DNA from: Kitasatospora sp. A2-31
GTDB taxonomy: Bacteria; Actinomycetota; Actinomycetes; Streptomycetales; Streptomycetaceae
DNA length: 64,000 nt
Assembly (NCBI RefSeq): GCF_022288725.1
Contig: NZ_JAKNTA010000009.1
Coordinates: forward strand, 59,316-123,315
Direction: 5' to 3'
Shown: piece by piece, positions 43,804-52,242 of the stretch
Numbering within the stretch: the first letter of the stretch is position 1
Layout of the letters: every line of letters begins with the position of its first letter
Translations under genes and position numbers: made by a program
Notes under the pieces: model-generated
Databases searched by the model: none
Seen by the model: the letters and a program-made list of their open reading frames with translations, nothing else
Told to the model about the DNA's origin: nothing

Positions 43804-43884
43804 GCCCCCGGAAGCGGCCCGCCCGCCGCACGCGGACGGGCCGCCCCGGAGCACCCGGGTCCGCGCTCCGGGATGCCGCCGGCT

Positions 43885-43932
43885 TCGCAGGCCCGGAAGG
43901 ATCCGAGCGTCGCAGGCCCGGAGGGATCCGAG
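43885..43932 (+). repeat. Two 23-bp tandem repeats
   Basis: TCGCAGGCCCGGAAGGATCC followed by GAG occurs at 43885-43907 and again at 43910-43932 with one base changed. It lies just past the M3 peptidase stop in the gap before it. Confidence 0.8.
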
Positions 43933-43941
43933 GGAGCGGGC

Positions 43942-45966
43942 CTACGCCAGGCCGCGGCGGGCCAGCAGCGGGCCGGGCTGCGGGTCGCGGCCGACCACCG
44001 CGCGGAAGGAGTCCAGCGCGTCCCGGCTGTCCCCGCGCGAGAGCAGTTCGCGGCGGAACACCTCGCCGCTCTCCCGCACGCTACGGCCGTTCCGCTCGAA
44101 CCAGTCCACCGTCTCGGCGTCCAGCACCTCGGACCAGATGTACGCGTAGTAGCCCGCGCTGTACCCGCCCGAGAAGATGTGCGAGAAGTACGCCGTCCGG
44201 TAGCGCGGCGGGATCGCCGCCACCGCCAGCCCCGCCTTCGCCAGCGCCGCCGCCTCGAACTCCTCGGCGTCCGTGACCTCCTGGCCCTCCGGCACACTGT
44301 GCCAGGCCCAGTCCAGCAGCGCGGCCGCCAGGTACTCGACGGTCCGGAAGCCCTGCCCGAAGCCCTCGGCCGCCGCCATCCGCTCGACCAGCTCGGCCGG
44401 CAGCGGCTCGCCCGTCACGTGGTGCCGGGCGTAGTTGGCCAGCACCTCCGGCCGGACCATCCACATCTCGTTCACCTGCGAGGGGAACTCGACGAAGTCC
44501 CGCGGCACGCCGGTGCCCGCGAAGTACGGGTAGCGCACGTCCGAGAAGAGCCCGTGCAGCGCGTGCCCGAACTCGTGGAACAGCGTGCGCACCTCGTCCC
44601 AGGAGAGCAGCACCGGCTCACCGGGCGCGGGGCGGGCGACGTTCAGGTTGTTGTACACCACCGGCCGCTGCCCCAGCAGCCCCGACTGGGTGACCAGTTC
44701 GTCCATCCAGGCCCCGCCGCGCTTGGACGCCCGGGCGTGGAAGTCCCCGAGGAAGAGCCCCAGCGGGCGGCCGTCCTCCTCGAACACCTCGAAGACCCGC
44801 ACGTCGGGGTGGTAGGCGACGAGGTCGGTGCGCTCGGTGAAGGTCACCCCGTAGGCCAGGTTGGCGGCGAAGAAGACACCGTCCCGCAGCACCCGCTCCA
44901 GCTCGAAGTACGGGCGCAGCGCCCCCGCGTCCACCTGGTACGAGGACTGGCGGACCTGCTCCGAGTAGTACGCCCAGTCGTGCGCGGCGATCTCCTCGAT
45001 CCCGTCGGCCGCGGCCAGCCTGGCCAGCTCGGCGGCCTCCCGGCGAGCGTTGGCCACCGCCGGCGGCACCAGCCTGGCCAGCAGGGCGTCCACCGCGTCC
45101 ACACTGCCCGCGGTCTCGTCCGCCACCACGTAGGCGGCGTGCGTGTCGTACCCGAGCAGCCGGGCCCGCTCGGCGCGCAGCGCCGACATCCGGATCGCCA
45201 GCGGCCCGTTGGTCGCGACGGCGCGGCCCAGCGAGGCCGCCAGCAGGCGCTCGCGCACCGACCGGTCCGTGAGGGAGGCCAGCTCGCTCTGGTTGGAGAA
45301 GTTCTTCAGGCTGAGCACGTACTTGCCGTCGTGCCCGAGCGCCCGGCCGTTCTCGGCCGCGGCGGCGATCTCGTCCGGCGAGAGGCCGGCCAGCTCCTCG
45401 GCGGAGTCCACCACCAGCGCCCGGGCCTTCGAGTCGGCCGCCACGTTCTGCCGGAACACCGCGGAGGCCGTGGCCAGTCCGGCGTTCAGCTCGCGCAGCC
45501 GCTGCTGCCGGTCGGCGTCCAGCCGGGCGCCGGCCCGGACGAAAGCCGTGTGCCGCCGCTCCAGCAGCCGCAGCGACTCCGGATCCAGCCCCAGCTCGGC
45601 ACGGCGCGCGTACAGCTCGTCGACCCGGGCGAACAGGGCCGCGTCCAGATGGATCGCGTCCCGGTGCGCCGCCAGCAGCGGGCTGATCTCGGCGTCCACC
45701 CGGTCCACCCCGGGCGTGGTGTCCGCGGAGCTCTGGTTCTCGAAGACCACCCGGACCCGGCGCAGCAGCGCCCCGGAGCGTTCCAGCGCGACCAGCGTGT
45801 TCTCGAAGGTCGGCGGCTCCGGGTTGGCCGTGATCTCACCGATCTCCGCGAGCTGCTCGGCCATTCCCCGCTCGAAGGCGGGCAGGTAGTGCTCTTCCCG
45901 GATCTCGGCGAAGGGCGGCAGTTCGTAGACCAGGGTGCTGGGCTTGAAGAAGGGGTTCTCCGTCAT
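43942..45966 (-). CDS. dcp: M3-family metallopeptidase (dipeptidyl carboxypeptidase-like)
   Basis: A 674-residue zinc oligopeptidase of the Dcp/OpdA type. It begins MTENPFFKPSTLVYELPPFAEI. The zinc motif is TLFHEFGHALHGLF near residue 462, with the third ligand Glu in EFPSQVNEMW downstream; the C-terminal half carries FSGGYSAGYYAYIWSEVLDA, the tyrosine-rich substrate loop of this family. It has no signal peptide and acts in the cytoplasm on small peptides. ATG 45966 is used; an upstream in-frame codon has no support. A solitary gene, divergent from the polymerase at 46224. Confidence 0.95.
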   Translation of the reverse strand: MTENPFFKPSTLVYELPPFAEIREEHYLPAFERGMAEQLAEIGEITANPEPPTFENTLVALERSGALLRRVRVVFENQSSADTTPGVDRVDAEISPLLAAHRDAIHLDAALFARVDELYARRAELGLDPESLRLLERRHTAFVRAGARLDADRQQRLRELNAGLATASAVFRQNVAADSKARALVVDSAEELAGLSPDEIAAAAENGRALGHDGKYVLSLKNFSNQSELASLTDRSVRERLLAASLGRAVATNGPLAIRMSALRAERARLLGYDTHAAYVVADETAGSVDAVDALLARLVPPAVANARREAAELARLAAADGIEEIAAHDWAYYSEQVRQSSYQVDAGALRPYFELERVLRDGVFFAANLAYGVTFTERTDLVAYHPDVRVFEVFEEDGRPLGLFLGDFHARASKRGGAWMDELVTQSGLLGQRPVVYNNLNVARPAPGEPVLLSWDEVRTLFHEFGHALHGLFSDVRYPYFAGTGVPRDFVEFPSQVNEMWMVRPEVLANYARHHVTGEPLPAELVERMAAAEGFGQGFRTVEYLAAALLDWAWHSVPEGQEVTDAEEFEAAALAKAGLAVAAIPPRYRTAYFSHIFSGGYSAGYYAYIWSEVLDAETVDWFERNGRSVRESGEVFRRELLSRGDSRDALDSFRAVVGRDPQPGPLLARRGLA

Positions 45967-46223
45967 TCGGCCGACCCTACGCGTTGGCACCGGCCCTGCC
46001 TACGCCACCCGGCCGGCTCGACGGCGCAACGGGCCGGTCCCGGCGCACCGCCAGGACCACGCGCCCGGGCCACGCGCCCGGGCCACACCTCTCTCACGCG
46101 CCCCCGCCCGGTGCCCGGCCCCGTCGACCCCGGCCGACGTGCGGCGCCCCGCCGCCGACCGGCTGTCGTACCGACCGGTTACCGTCGAGGTCCCCGTCCG
46201 TCCGCCCGAGAGGAGAAGCCCGC

Positions 46224-47939
46224 GTGGCGCCCCGGATCGCCCTCGTCCCCGACCCGCACGGCCCGGGCGGCCGGCTGCAGCCCCTCGACGACGCCGGCAC
46301 CCCGCTCGGCCCGCCGGCCACCGCCCCCGACCTCGCGGCCGCCGTCGCCGCCGCCGAGCGCGACGGCACCGTCCGCTGGGTCTGGGCCGCCGCCGACAGC
46401 GCCTACGCACCCCTGCTCCCCCGGCTGCCCGACCGGCTCGCCCGCTGCCACGACCTGCGGCTGGTCGAGGCGCTGCTGCTGGCCCAGGAGGGCCGGTTCG
46501 GCGCGCCGCGCTCGCTCGGCGCCGCCTGGGCCCGGCTCCGCGGCCTGCCCGTCCCGCCGGACCTGCCCGAACCCGGCTCCACCGAGTCCGACGACGGCCA
46601 GGACACCCTCTTCGCCCCCGACCGGCTCCAGCTGCCGCCCGGGGCCGACCCGCTGGCCGCGGTGGTCGCCGTCCACGCCGAACAGCAGCGCCGGCTCGCC
46701 GCGATCCGGGACGACGGCGCCCGCGCCCGGTTCCGGCTGCTGGTCGCCGCCGAGTCCGCCGGCGCCCTGGTGGCCGCCGAGATGGCGTACGACGGCCTGC
46801 CGTGGCGCGCCGACGTCCACGACCGGCTGCTCACCGAGCTGCTCGGCCCGCGCCCGAGTGTCCCCGGCGCCCGGCCCAAGCTCCTCGCCGACCTCGCCGC
46901 CGAACTCCAGCAGGCCCTCGGCGGGCGCCCGTTCAACCCCGACTCGCACACCCAGGTGCTGCGCGCCTTCGCCGATCGCGGCATCCAGCTCGGCTCCACC
47001 CGCTCCTGGGAGCTGAAGGGGGTGGACCACACGGCCGCCCGGCTGCTGGTCCGCTACAAGGAGCTCTCCCGGATCCACGCCGCACACGGCTGGGCCTGGC
47101 AGGACGCCTGGGCGCGCGGCGGGCGCTTCCGCCCCGAGTACGTGGTCGGCGGCGTCGTGTCCGGACGCTGGGCCAGCCGCGGCGGCGGCGCCCTGCAGAT
47201 CCCGCGCATCCTGCGCCGCGCCGTGGTCGCCGACCCGGGCTGGCTGCTGGTCGTCGCCGACGCCGCCCAGCTGGAGCCGCGCGTCCTCGCCGCCCTGTCC
47301 CAGGACGCCGGCCTGGCCCGCACCGCCGCCGGCGGCGACCTGTACGAGGCGCTGGCCGCCACCGCATTCCACGGCGACCGCGACAAGGCCAAGCTCGGCC
47401 TGCTCGGCGCCATGTACGGCCAGACCAGCGGCGACATCGGCCCGCTGCTGAACACCCTGCGCCACCGCTATCCGGCCGCCATGGGCTACGTCGAGGCGGC
47501 CGCCCGCACCGGCGAGGACGGCGGCGTGGTCGCCTCCCGACTGGGCCGGGTCTGCCCGCCGCCCTCCGCCGACTGGCTCGACCTCACCGAGGCACCGGAG
47601 ACGGCCGGCGACGCCGGCGGGCGATCGGCCCGCGCCCGGGGGCGCTTCACCCGCAACTTCGTGATCCAGGCCAGTGCCGCCGACTGGGCCCTCGCCCTGC
47701 TCGCCGCGCTGCGCCGCCGGCTGAACACCCTGCCGGTGGCGGGCCCCGCCGACCGCCCGCACCTGGTCTTCTTCCAGCACGACGAGGTGATGGTGCACAC
47801 TCCGGCCAACCTCGCGGACGAGGTGGCCGCCGCCGTCGCCGCCGCGGCCGACGAGGCCCGGCTGCTGGTCTTCGGGGACACCCCGGTCCGCTTCCCGCTG
47901 ACCACCGCGGTGGTGGACTGCTACGCAGACGCCAAGTAG
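46224..47939 (+). CDS. Family-A DNA polymerase-like protein without 5' nuclease domain
   Basis: A 571-residue protein related to DNA polymerase I. The N-terminal part (about 1-200) corresponds to a degenerate 3'-5' exonuclease-like region; the polymerase domain covers about 250-571: motif A ADAAQLEPRVLAALSQD, motif B RDKAKLGLLGAMYGQ, and motif C FFQHDEVMVH with the metal-binding HDE. No 5' nuclease domain is present. Such a 'bifunctional 3'-5' exonuclease/DNA polymerase' accompanies full-length PolA in streptomycetes and is probably a repair or gap-filling enzyme. GTG 46224 follows AGGAG. Confidence 0.88.
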   Translation: MAPRIALVPDPHGPGGRLQPLDDAGTPLGPPATAPDLAAAVAAAERDGTVRWVWAAADSAYAPLLPRLPDRLARCHDLRLVEALLLAQEGRFGAPRSLGAAWARLRGLPVPPDLPEPGSTESDDGQDTLFAPDRLQLPPGADPLAAVVAVHAEQQRRLAAIRDDGARARFRLLVAAESAGALVAAEMAYDGLPWRADVHDRLLTELLGPRPSVPGARPKLLADLAAELQQALGGRPFNPDSHTQVLRAFADRGIQLGSTRSWELKGVDHTAARLLVRYKELSRIHAAHGWAWQDAWARGGRFRPEYVVGGVVSGRWASRGGGALQIPRILRRAVVADPGWLLVVADAAQLEPRVLAALSQDAGLARTAAGGDLYEALAATAFHGDRDKAKLGLLGAMYGQTSGDIGPLLNTLRHRYPAAMGYVEAAARTGEDGGVVASRLGRVCPPPSADWLDLTEAPETAGDAGGRSARARGRFTRNFVIQASAADWALALLAALRRRLNTLPVAGPADRPHLVFFQHDEVMVHTPANLADEVAAAVAAAADEARLLVFGDTPVRFPLTTAVVDCYADAK

Positions 47940-47969
47940 GCGCGGCGGGGCAGCCGGCCGGCGGGCGGC

Positions 47970-48026
47970 CAGGCGCACCGGCGGGCAGGCGCACCGGTGG
48001 CGCAGGCGCACCGGCGGCGCAGGCGC
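47970..48026 (+). repeat. GC-rich 16-17-bp tandem repeats
   Basis: CAGGCGCACCGGCGGG-like units start at 47970, 47986 and 48003 and end in a partial fourth copy over the stop codon of dhaM. They lie between the convergent polymerase and dhaM genes. Confidence 0.8.
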
Positions 48027-48418
48027 TACAGCTTGCGGAAGCCGCGGGCCTCCTCGGCGGCCGCCACCACCTCCGCCAGCCCCGCCCCGGTCGCGGCGGT
48101 GACCGCGGCCGAGACCGCGCCCTCCACGAACGGCGCGTCCACCAGCACCACCCCGGGCCGGGGCTCGTCCTCCAGCACCGTGACGGCGGTCAGCACCGAG
48201 CTGCCGAGGTCGGGGACGACCACGACGCCCGCCCCGCCGTCCGCCTCCGCGACCGCTCCGGCGATCAGGTCGTAGCTCGTGCCGAGCCCGCCGTCCTCGG
48301 TCCCCGCCGCCACCACCACCCGCACCGTGTCGGAGGCGAGCTGCCCCAGCAGCTGGCGCAGGCCGGCGGCCAACTGCGGGCTGTGCGAGACCAGGACGAT
48401 GCCCACGTAGTCGCTCAT
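48026..48418 (-). CDS. dhaM: PTS-dependent dihydroxyacetone kinase phosphotransferase subunit DhaM (EIIA only)
   Basis: A 130-residue protein limited to the EIIA-Man-like domain: GIVLVSHSPQLAAGLRQLL with phosphoryl-accepting His12, then GTSYDLIAGAV, VVPDLGSSVLTAV and DAPFVEGAVSAA. It passes phosphate from HPr to DhaL-bound ADP for phosphorylation of dihydroxyacetone by DhaK. Unlike E. coli DhaM it lacks the HPr and EI-like domains. It is divergent from dhaKL, whose start is 206 bp away. ATG 48418 is taken from the strong domain start. Confidence 0.92.
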   Translation of the reverse strand: MSDYVGIVLVSHSPQLAAGLRQLLGQLASDTVRVVVAAGTEDGGLGTSYDLIAGAVAEADGGAGVVVVPDLGSSVLTAVTVLEDEPRPGVVLVDAPFVEGAVSAAVTAATGAGLAEVVAAAEEARGFRKL

Positions 48419-48623
48419 ACCGCCGACCCTACGGCCCACCGGCTGCTCCGCAAGGGTGACCCGACGGCGTGTCCCCGCCGCCCGGGCCTCCCGGCGCGGC
48501 CCGGCACCCGCCACGTCCGCCACCTCCGCCACGTCCGGCCCGCCCGCGTGTCGCAGCACCTCCCTCCGCCCCCCGTCTGGCGTAGCGTCGGGTCAGCAGC
48601 GTCTGCCGAGGGAGCGAAGCGCT

Positions 48624-49619
48624 TTGAAGAAGCTGATCAACACCCCGGAGAGCGTCCTGGAGGACGCGCTGGCCGGAGTCGCCGCCGCACACCCCGAGTT
48701 GACGGTGGACCTCGCCAACCGGGTGATCACCCGCGCGGTCCGCCCGAGCACGCCGAAGGTCGCCCTCGTCTCCGGCGGCGGTTCGGGCCACGAGCCACTG
48801 CACGGCGGCTTCGTCGGCCGGGGCATGCTGGACGCCGCCTGTCCGGGCGAGGTGTTCACCTCCCCGGTGCCGGACCAGATGCTGGCCGCCGCCAAGGCCG
48901 TGGACTCCGGTGCCGGCGTGGTCTTCGTGGTCAAGAACTACACCGGCGACGTGATGAACTTCGAACTGGCCGCCGAGCTGGCCGCCGAGGAGGGCATCGA
49001 GGTCCGCACGGTGCTGGTCGACGACGACGTCGCCGTCGAGGACTCGACCTGGACGGCCGGGCGCCGCGGCACCGGCGCGACCGTGCTGGTGGAGAAGATC
49101 GCCGGCGCCCTGGCCGAGCGCGGCGCCACGCTGGACGAGGTCGTCGCCCTGGGCGAGGAGGTGAACGCCGCCTCCCGGTCCTTCGCGATCGCGCTGACCG
49201 CCGCGACCGTCCCGGCCGCCGGCAAGCCCGGCTTCGACCTGCCGGAGGACGAGATCGAGGTCGGCGTCGGCATCCACGGGGAACCCGGCCGCCGCCGCGA
49301 GAAGCTCCGCCCCGCCTGCGACCTGGCCGCGGAGGTGGTGGAGACCGTCCTTGCCGACCACCACCTGACCCGAGGCGACGAGGTGATCGCCCTGGTCAAC
49401 GGCCTCGGCGGCACCCCGCTGCTGGAGCTGTACATCGTCTTCGGCGAGGTGGCGGCGCGGCTGGCCGAGCGCGGCATCAGGGTGGCCAGGAACCTGGTCG
49501 GCAACTACGTGACCAGCCTGGACATGGCGGGCTTCTCACTCACCCTGGCCAAGGCCGACAGCCGGCTGCTGGAGCTCTGGGACGCCCCGGCGGACACCCC
49601 CGCGCTCAAGCGGGCCTGA
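48624..49619 (+). CDS. dhaK: Dihydroxyacetone kinase subunit DhaK
   Basis: A 331-residue subunit binding dihydroxyacetone covalently. Motifs are VALVSGGGSGHEPLHGGFVG, the His-containing GVGIHGEPGRRR (hemiaminal His), and NGLGGTPLLELYIVFGEV. TTG 48624 is chosen: GGGAG lies 9-10 bp before it and the homologous sequence begins KKLINTPESVLEDAL. DhaK, DhaL and DhaM together turn dihydroxyacetone into DHAP at the expense of PEP. It is followed by dhaL 66 bp downstream. Confidence 0.94.
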   Translation: MKKLINTPESVLEDALAGVAAAHPELTVDLANRVITRAVRPSTPKVALVSGGGSGHEPLHGGFVGRGMLDAACPGEVFTSPVPDQMLAAAKAVDSGAGVVFVVKNYTGDVMNFELAAELAAEEGIEVRTVLVDDDVAVEDSTWTAGRRGTGATVLVEKIAGALAERGATLDEVVALGEEVNAASRSFAIALTAATVPAAGKPGFDLPEDEIEVGVGIHGEPGRRREKLRPACDLAAEVVETVLADHHLTRGDEVIALVNGLGGTPLLELYIVFGEVAARLAERGIRVARNLVGNYVTSLDMAGFSLTLAKADSRLLELWDAPADTPALKRA

Positions 49620-49685
49620 CCGCGGTCGAGCCGCCGGGGCCGATCGCGGGAACGCGGGAACGCAGGAACGCAGGAAGGAGAGGGC

Positions 49686-50312
49686 ATGGACTTCGACACC
49701 CGCCTCGCGGAGGCGTGGGTCCGTGCGGCGGCGGCCGCCGTCGGCGAGGAACAGGAACGGCTCACCGAGCTGGACTCGGCGATCGGCGACGGCGACCACG
49801 GCAGCAACATGCAGCGCGGGTTCACGGCCGTGCTGGCGGCGCTGGACGGGCTCGACCCGGCCGGTCCCGGCGCGGTGCTGACCAGGACCGGCACCACGCT
49901 GATCTCCAAGGTCGGCGGCGCCGCCGGCCCGCTGTACGGGAAGGCCTTCCGCGCCCTGGGCGCGGCCCTGCCCGGGCCCGCCGACCCGGCCGGGGTCGGC
50001 GACGCACTGGCGGCCGGCCTGCAGGCGGTCCGGGATCTCGGCAAGGCCGAGCCCGGGGACAAGACCATCGTGGACGCCTACACCCCGGCCCTCGCCGCCT
50101 TCCGCGCGGCGGTGGCGGCCGGCGCCGACCTGCCCCGGGCCGCCGCCGCAGCGGCGGACGCGGCCGAGCAGGGTGCCAGGGACACCGTGCCGCTCCAGGC
50201 CCGCAAGGGCCGCGCCTCCTACCTCGGCCCGCGCAGCGTGGGCCACCAGGATCCGGGCGCGACCTCCACCGCCCTGCTCTTCCGGGCTCTCGCCGACGTC
50301 ACCGCGTCCTGA
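49686..50312 (+). CDS. dhaL: Dihydroxyacetone kinase subunit DhaL
   Basis: A 208-residue ADP-binding subunit: LDSAIGDGDHGSNMQRGF (nucleotide/Mg-binding aspartates), KVGGAAGPLYGKAFRALG, LGKAEPGDKTIVDA and ARKGRASYLGPRSVGHQDPGATS. ADP stays bound as a coenzyme and is re-phosphorylated by DhaM. ATG 49686 follows AAGGAG. It is in an operon with dhaK. Confidence 0.94.
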   Translation: MDFDTRLAEAWVRAAAAAVGEEQERLTELDSAIGDGDHGSNMQRGFTAVLAALDGLDPAGPGAVLTRTGTTLISKVGGAAGPLYGKAFRALGAALPGPADPAGVGDALAAGLQAVRDLGKAEPGDKTIVDAYTPALAAFRAAVAAGADLPRAAAAAADAAEQGARDTVPLQARKGRASYLGPRSVGHQDPGATSTALLFRALADVTAS

Positions 50313-50362
50313 CCCGGGGGCACGACCGCATGCTGCCGGCGCGCGTCGAGCCCCGGCCGGCG

Positions 50363-51538
50363 TCAGGCCCGATCGGTCCGGGTGATCAGGAGCAGCAGGG
50401 CGTCGTCCCGCAGCTCCCCGCCGGTGTGCTCCAGCAGATCGGCGTAGATCCGGCCGACCGCCGCCTCCAGCTCCGCCGAGGAGCGGGCCGCGTCCCGGAC
50501 CAGCGGGCCGACCCGCTCCGCCAGCGGGTAGAACTCCCCGTTCTTCCGGTGCCGGGCCTCGATCACGCCGTCGGTGCAGAGCACCAGCACGTCCTCGTGC
50601 CCGAACGGCTGGTCCCAGGCGGTCGGCTCGCCCGTGGCCAGCCGCCCGAGTCCGAGCGGCACCCAGGGGTCGGGCGCGTCCAGGACGTGCACGCCGCCGT
50701 CCGGGCCCACCCGGATCGGCGCGACGTGTCCGTACTGGAGCAGCTCCATCACCCCGGGCGTGCGGAACTCGGCGAACAGCGCGGTGGTGAACTCGCCGTC
50801 GGGGGCGTGCCGCTCGACGCTGGCCTCGATCCGGGCGGCCACCCCGCGCAGCCCGGCCTCGTCGTAGGCCGCCTCGCGAAACGCGCCGAGCACCACGGCG
50901 GCGGTCTGCACCGCGCCGAGCCCCTTGCCGCGCACGTCCCCGACCGCCACCCGGGTGCCGTGCGGGGTCTCCAGCACGGAGTAGAGGTCCCCTCCGATCC
51001 GCGAGGCGTCGGCCGCGGAGACGTACCGGACGGCGAGGCGCAGCGGTCCGACCTCCGGGCCGGGGAGCCGGAGCAGCGCCCGCTGGGCGGCCTCGGCGAC
51101 CGAGCTGACGGCCGCGAAGGCCGCCGCGCGGCGCATTCTGATCTTGGCGACCCAGGCGGAGAAGAGGGTCAGCAGCACGTAGCTGACCAGGGCGCCGTAG
51201 AGGAAGCGCTCGTCGTTGACGTTGTCGACCTCGTCGTAGTGGCTGAGGCCGAAGACCGCGAGGAAGCCGAGCGAGCAGACGAGCAGCAGCTCGACCGGCC
51301 GCAGGGTGAGTGCGGCGATGGCGGGCACCACAGTCATCAGCGGCGCGAGGTAGCGGTCCTTGCCCGAGAGCAGGTCGGCCGTGCCGACCAGGGCGATCGC
51401 GAGCAGCGCGGGGGTGGCCCGGCGCCAGAACGGGACGTCCTGGAGGTCGGTGGCCAGCAGCGCGCCGCGGCGCCGCTCCGGCGACAGCCCCGCGACCGTG
51501 GGGAGCGCGGGCGACCGGAGCCGGCGGATCGAGAACAC
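50363..51538 (-). CDS. SpoIIE/RsbU-type PP2C phosphatase with membrane domain
   Basis: A 391-residue protein. The first 135 residues hold about four membrane helices (FWRRATPALLAIALVGTADLL; LTLRPVELLLVCSLGFLAVF; YGALVSYVLLTLFSAWVA), followed by a SpoIIE domain at about 165-388: SRIGGDLYSV, VGDVRGKGLGA, VLVLCTDGVIEAR and ELRDDALLLLI. It removes phosphate from an anti-anti-sigma protein in sigma-factor switching. GTG 51538 is chosen from frame continuity; no ribosome site is seen. Repeats at 51565-51627 flank its start. The switch partner genes are not in this window. Confidence 0.9.
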   Translation of the reverse strand: MFSIRRLRSPALPTVAGLSPERRRGALLATDLQDVPFWRRATPALLAIALVGTADLLSGKDRYLAPLMTVVPAIAALTLRPVELLLVCSLGFLAVFGLSHYDEVDNVNDERFLYGALVSYVLLTLFSAWVAKIRMRRAAAFAAVSSVAEAAQRALLRLPGPEVGPLRLAVRYVSAADASRIGGDLYSVLETPHGTRVAVGDVRGKGLGAVQTAAVVLGAFREAAYDEAGLRGVAARIEASVERHAPDGEFTTALFAEFRTPGVMELLQYGHVAPIRVGPDGGVHVLDAPDPWVPLGLGRLATGEPTAWDQPFGHEDVLVLCTDGVIEARHRKNGEFYPLAERVGPLVRDAARSSAELEAAVGRIYADLLEHTGGELRDDALLLLITRTDRA

Positions 51539-51564
51539 ATATCGAACATAACGGACATTCAGCG

Positions 51565-51627
51565 CGCCCACCCGCGCACGTCCGCCCACCCGCGCACGTC
51601 CGCCCGACCGCGCACGTCCGCCCGACC
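51565..51627 (-). repeat. 18-bp tandem repeats upstream of the SpoIIE-type gene
   Basis: CGCCCACCCGCGCACGTC begins at 51565, 51583 and (with one change) 51601, followed by a partial unit. The units lie just upstream of the phosphatase start, inside its presumed promoter or leader. Confidence 0.85.
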
Positions 51628-51859
51628 AGGCGCCGACCCCGGGCGCCGGTCCGCCGCCTCCCCACCGCTGCGACCCGCACCGGAACGCCCGCCCGGCCGT
51701 ACAGCGCGACCCGAGCGGCTGCGCGAGGAGGGAATCCGCCCGCCACCCGGCGGCGGATTCGAGCGCCGCGTGTTCAGCCGCATACGCTCTGCTCTCGGGG
51801 CCCAGGCGGCGGCACGGCAGGCCCGGTGATCCGGAACACACGGCCCCCTCCTCGTGGTG

Positions 51860-51876
51860 ATACCCCGCAGGGGTAT
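51860..51876 (+). promoter_or_regulatory. CsoR-type copper operator
   Basis: ATACCCC-GCA-GGGGTAT is a perfect 7-bp-arm dyad of the CsoR operator type, 65 bp upstream of the copper-chaperone start. It indicates copper-induced expression of the chaperone and probably copA. Confidence 0.85.
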
Positions 51877-51940
51877 GGTGTTATCAGAGGAAGAAAGTGC
51901 CCGGGCAGTCCGCCCGGGGCGGCACAGACCGGAGGCCCCG

Positions 51941-52159
51941 ATGTCCAGCACCATCACCTACACCGTGACCGGCATGAGCTGCGGCCACTGCGAGAGCTCG
52001 GTCTCCAAGGAGCTCTCCGCCCTGGCCGGCGTCACCGAGGTGGCGGCCGACGCGAAGGCCGGTACCGTGACGGTCTCCTCCGCCGCCCCGCTCGACGAGG
52101 AGCTGGTCCGCGCCGCCGTCGACGAGGCCGGCTACGAGCTCGTCGGCCGGGCCGCCTGA
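51941..52159 (+). CDS. copZ: Copper chaperone CopZ (HMA domain)
   Basis: A 72-residue single heavy-metal-associated domain with GMSCGHCESSV, whose Cys14 and Cys17 bind Cu(I). It delivers copper to the CopA pump encoded 83 bp downstream. ATG 51941 follows GGAGG. A CsoR-type operator at 51860-51876 precedes it. No csoR gene lies in the window. Confidence 0.95.
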   Translation: MSSTITYTVTGMSCGHCESSVSKELSALAGVTEVAADAKAGTVTVSSAAPLDEELVRAAVDEAGYELVGRAA

Positions 52160-52242
52160 GCCCGGGTCGCGCCGCGCGGCGGGGGTCCGCACCCCGGGCT
52201 CCCGCCCTCCGCCCTTCGCCCTCACCAAGGAGCTGATCCGCC

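Noticed and set aside
45935..51829. Very long open frame across polymerase and dha genes
   Set aside because: It covers real genes in another frame; the translated sequence is low-complexity Arg/Pro/Gly.
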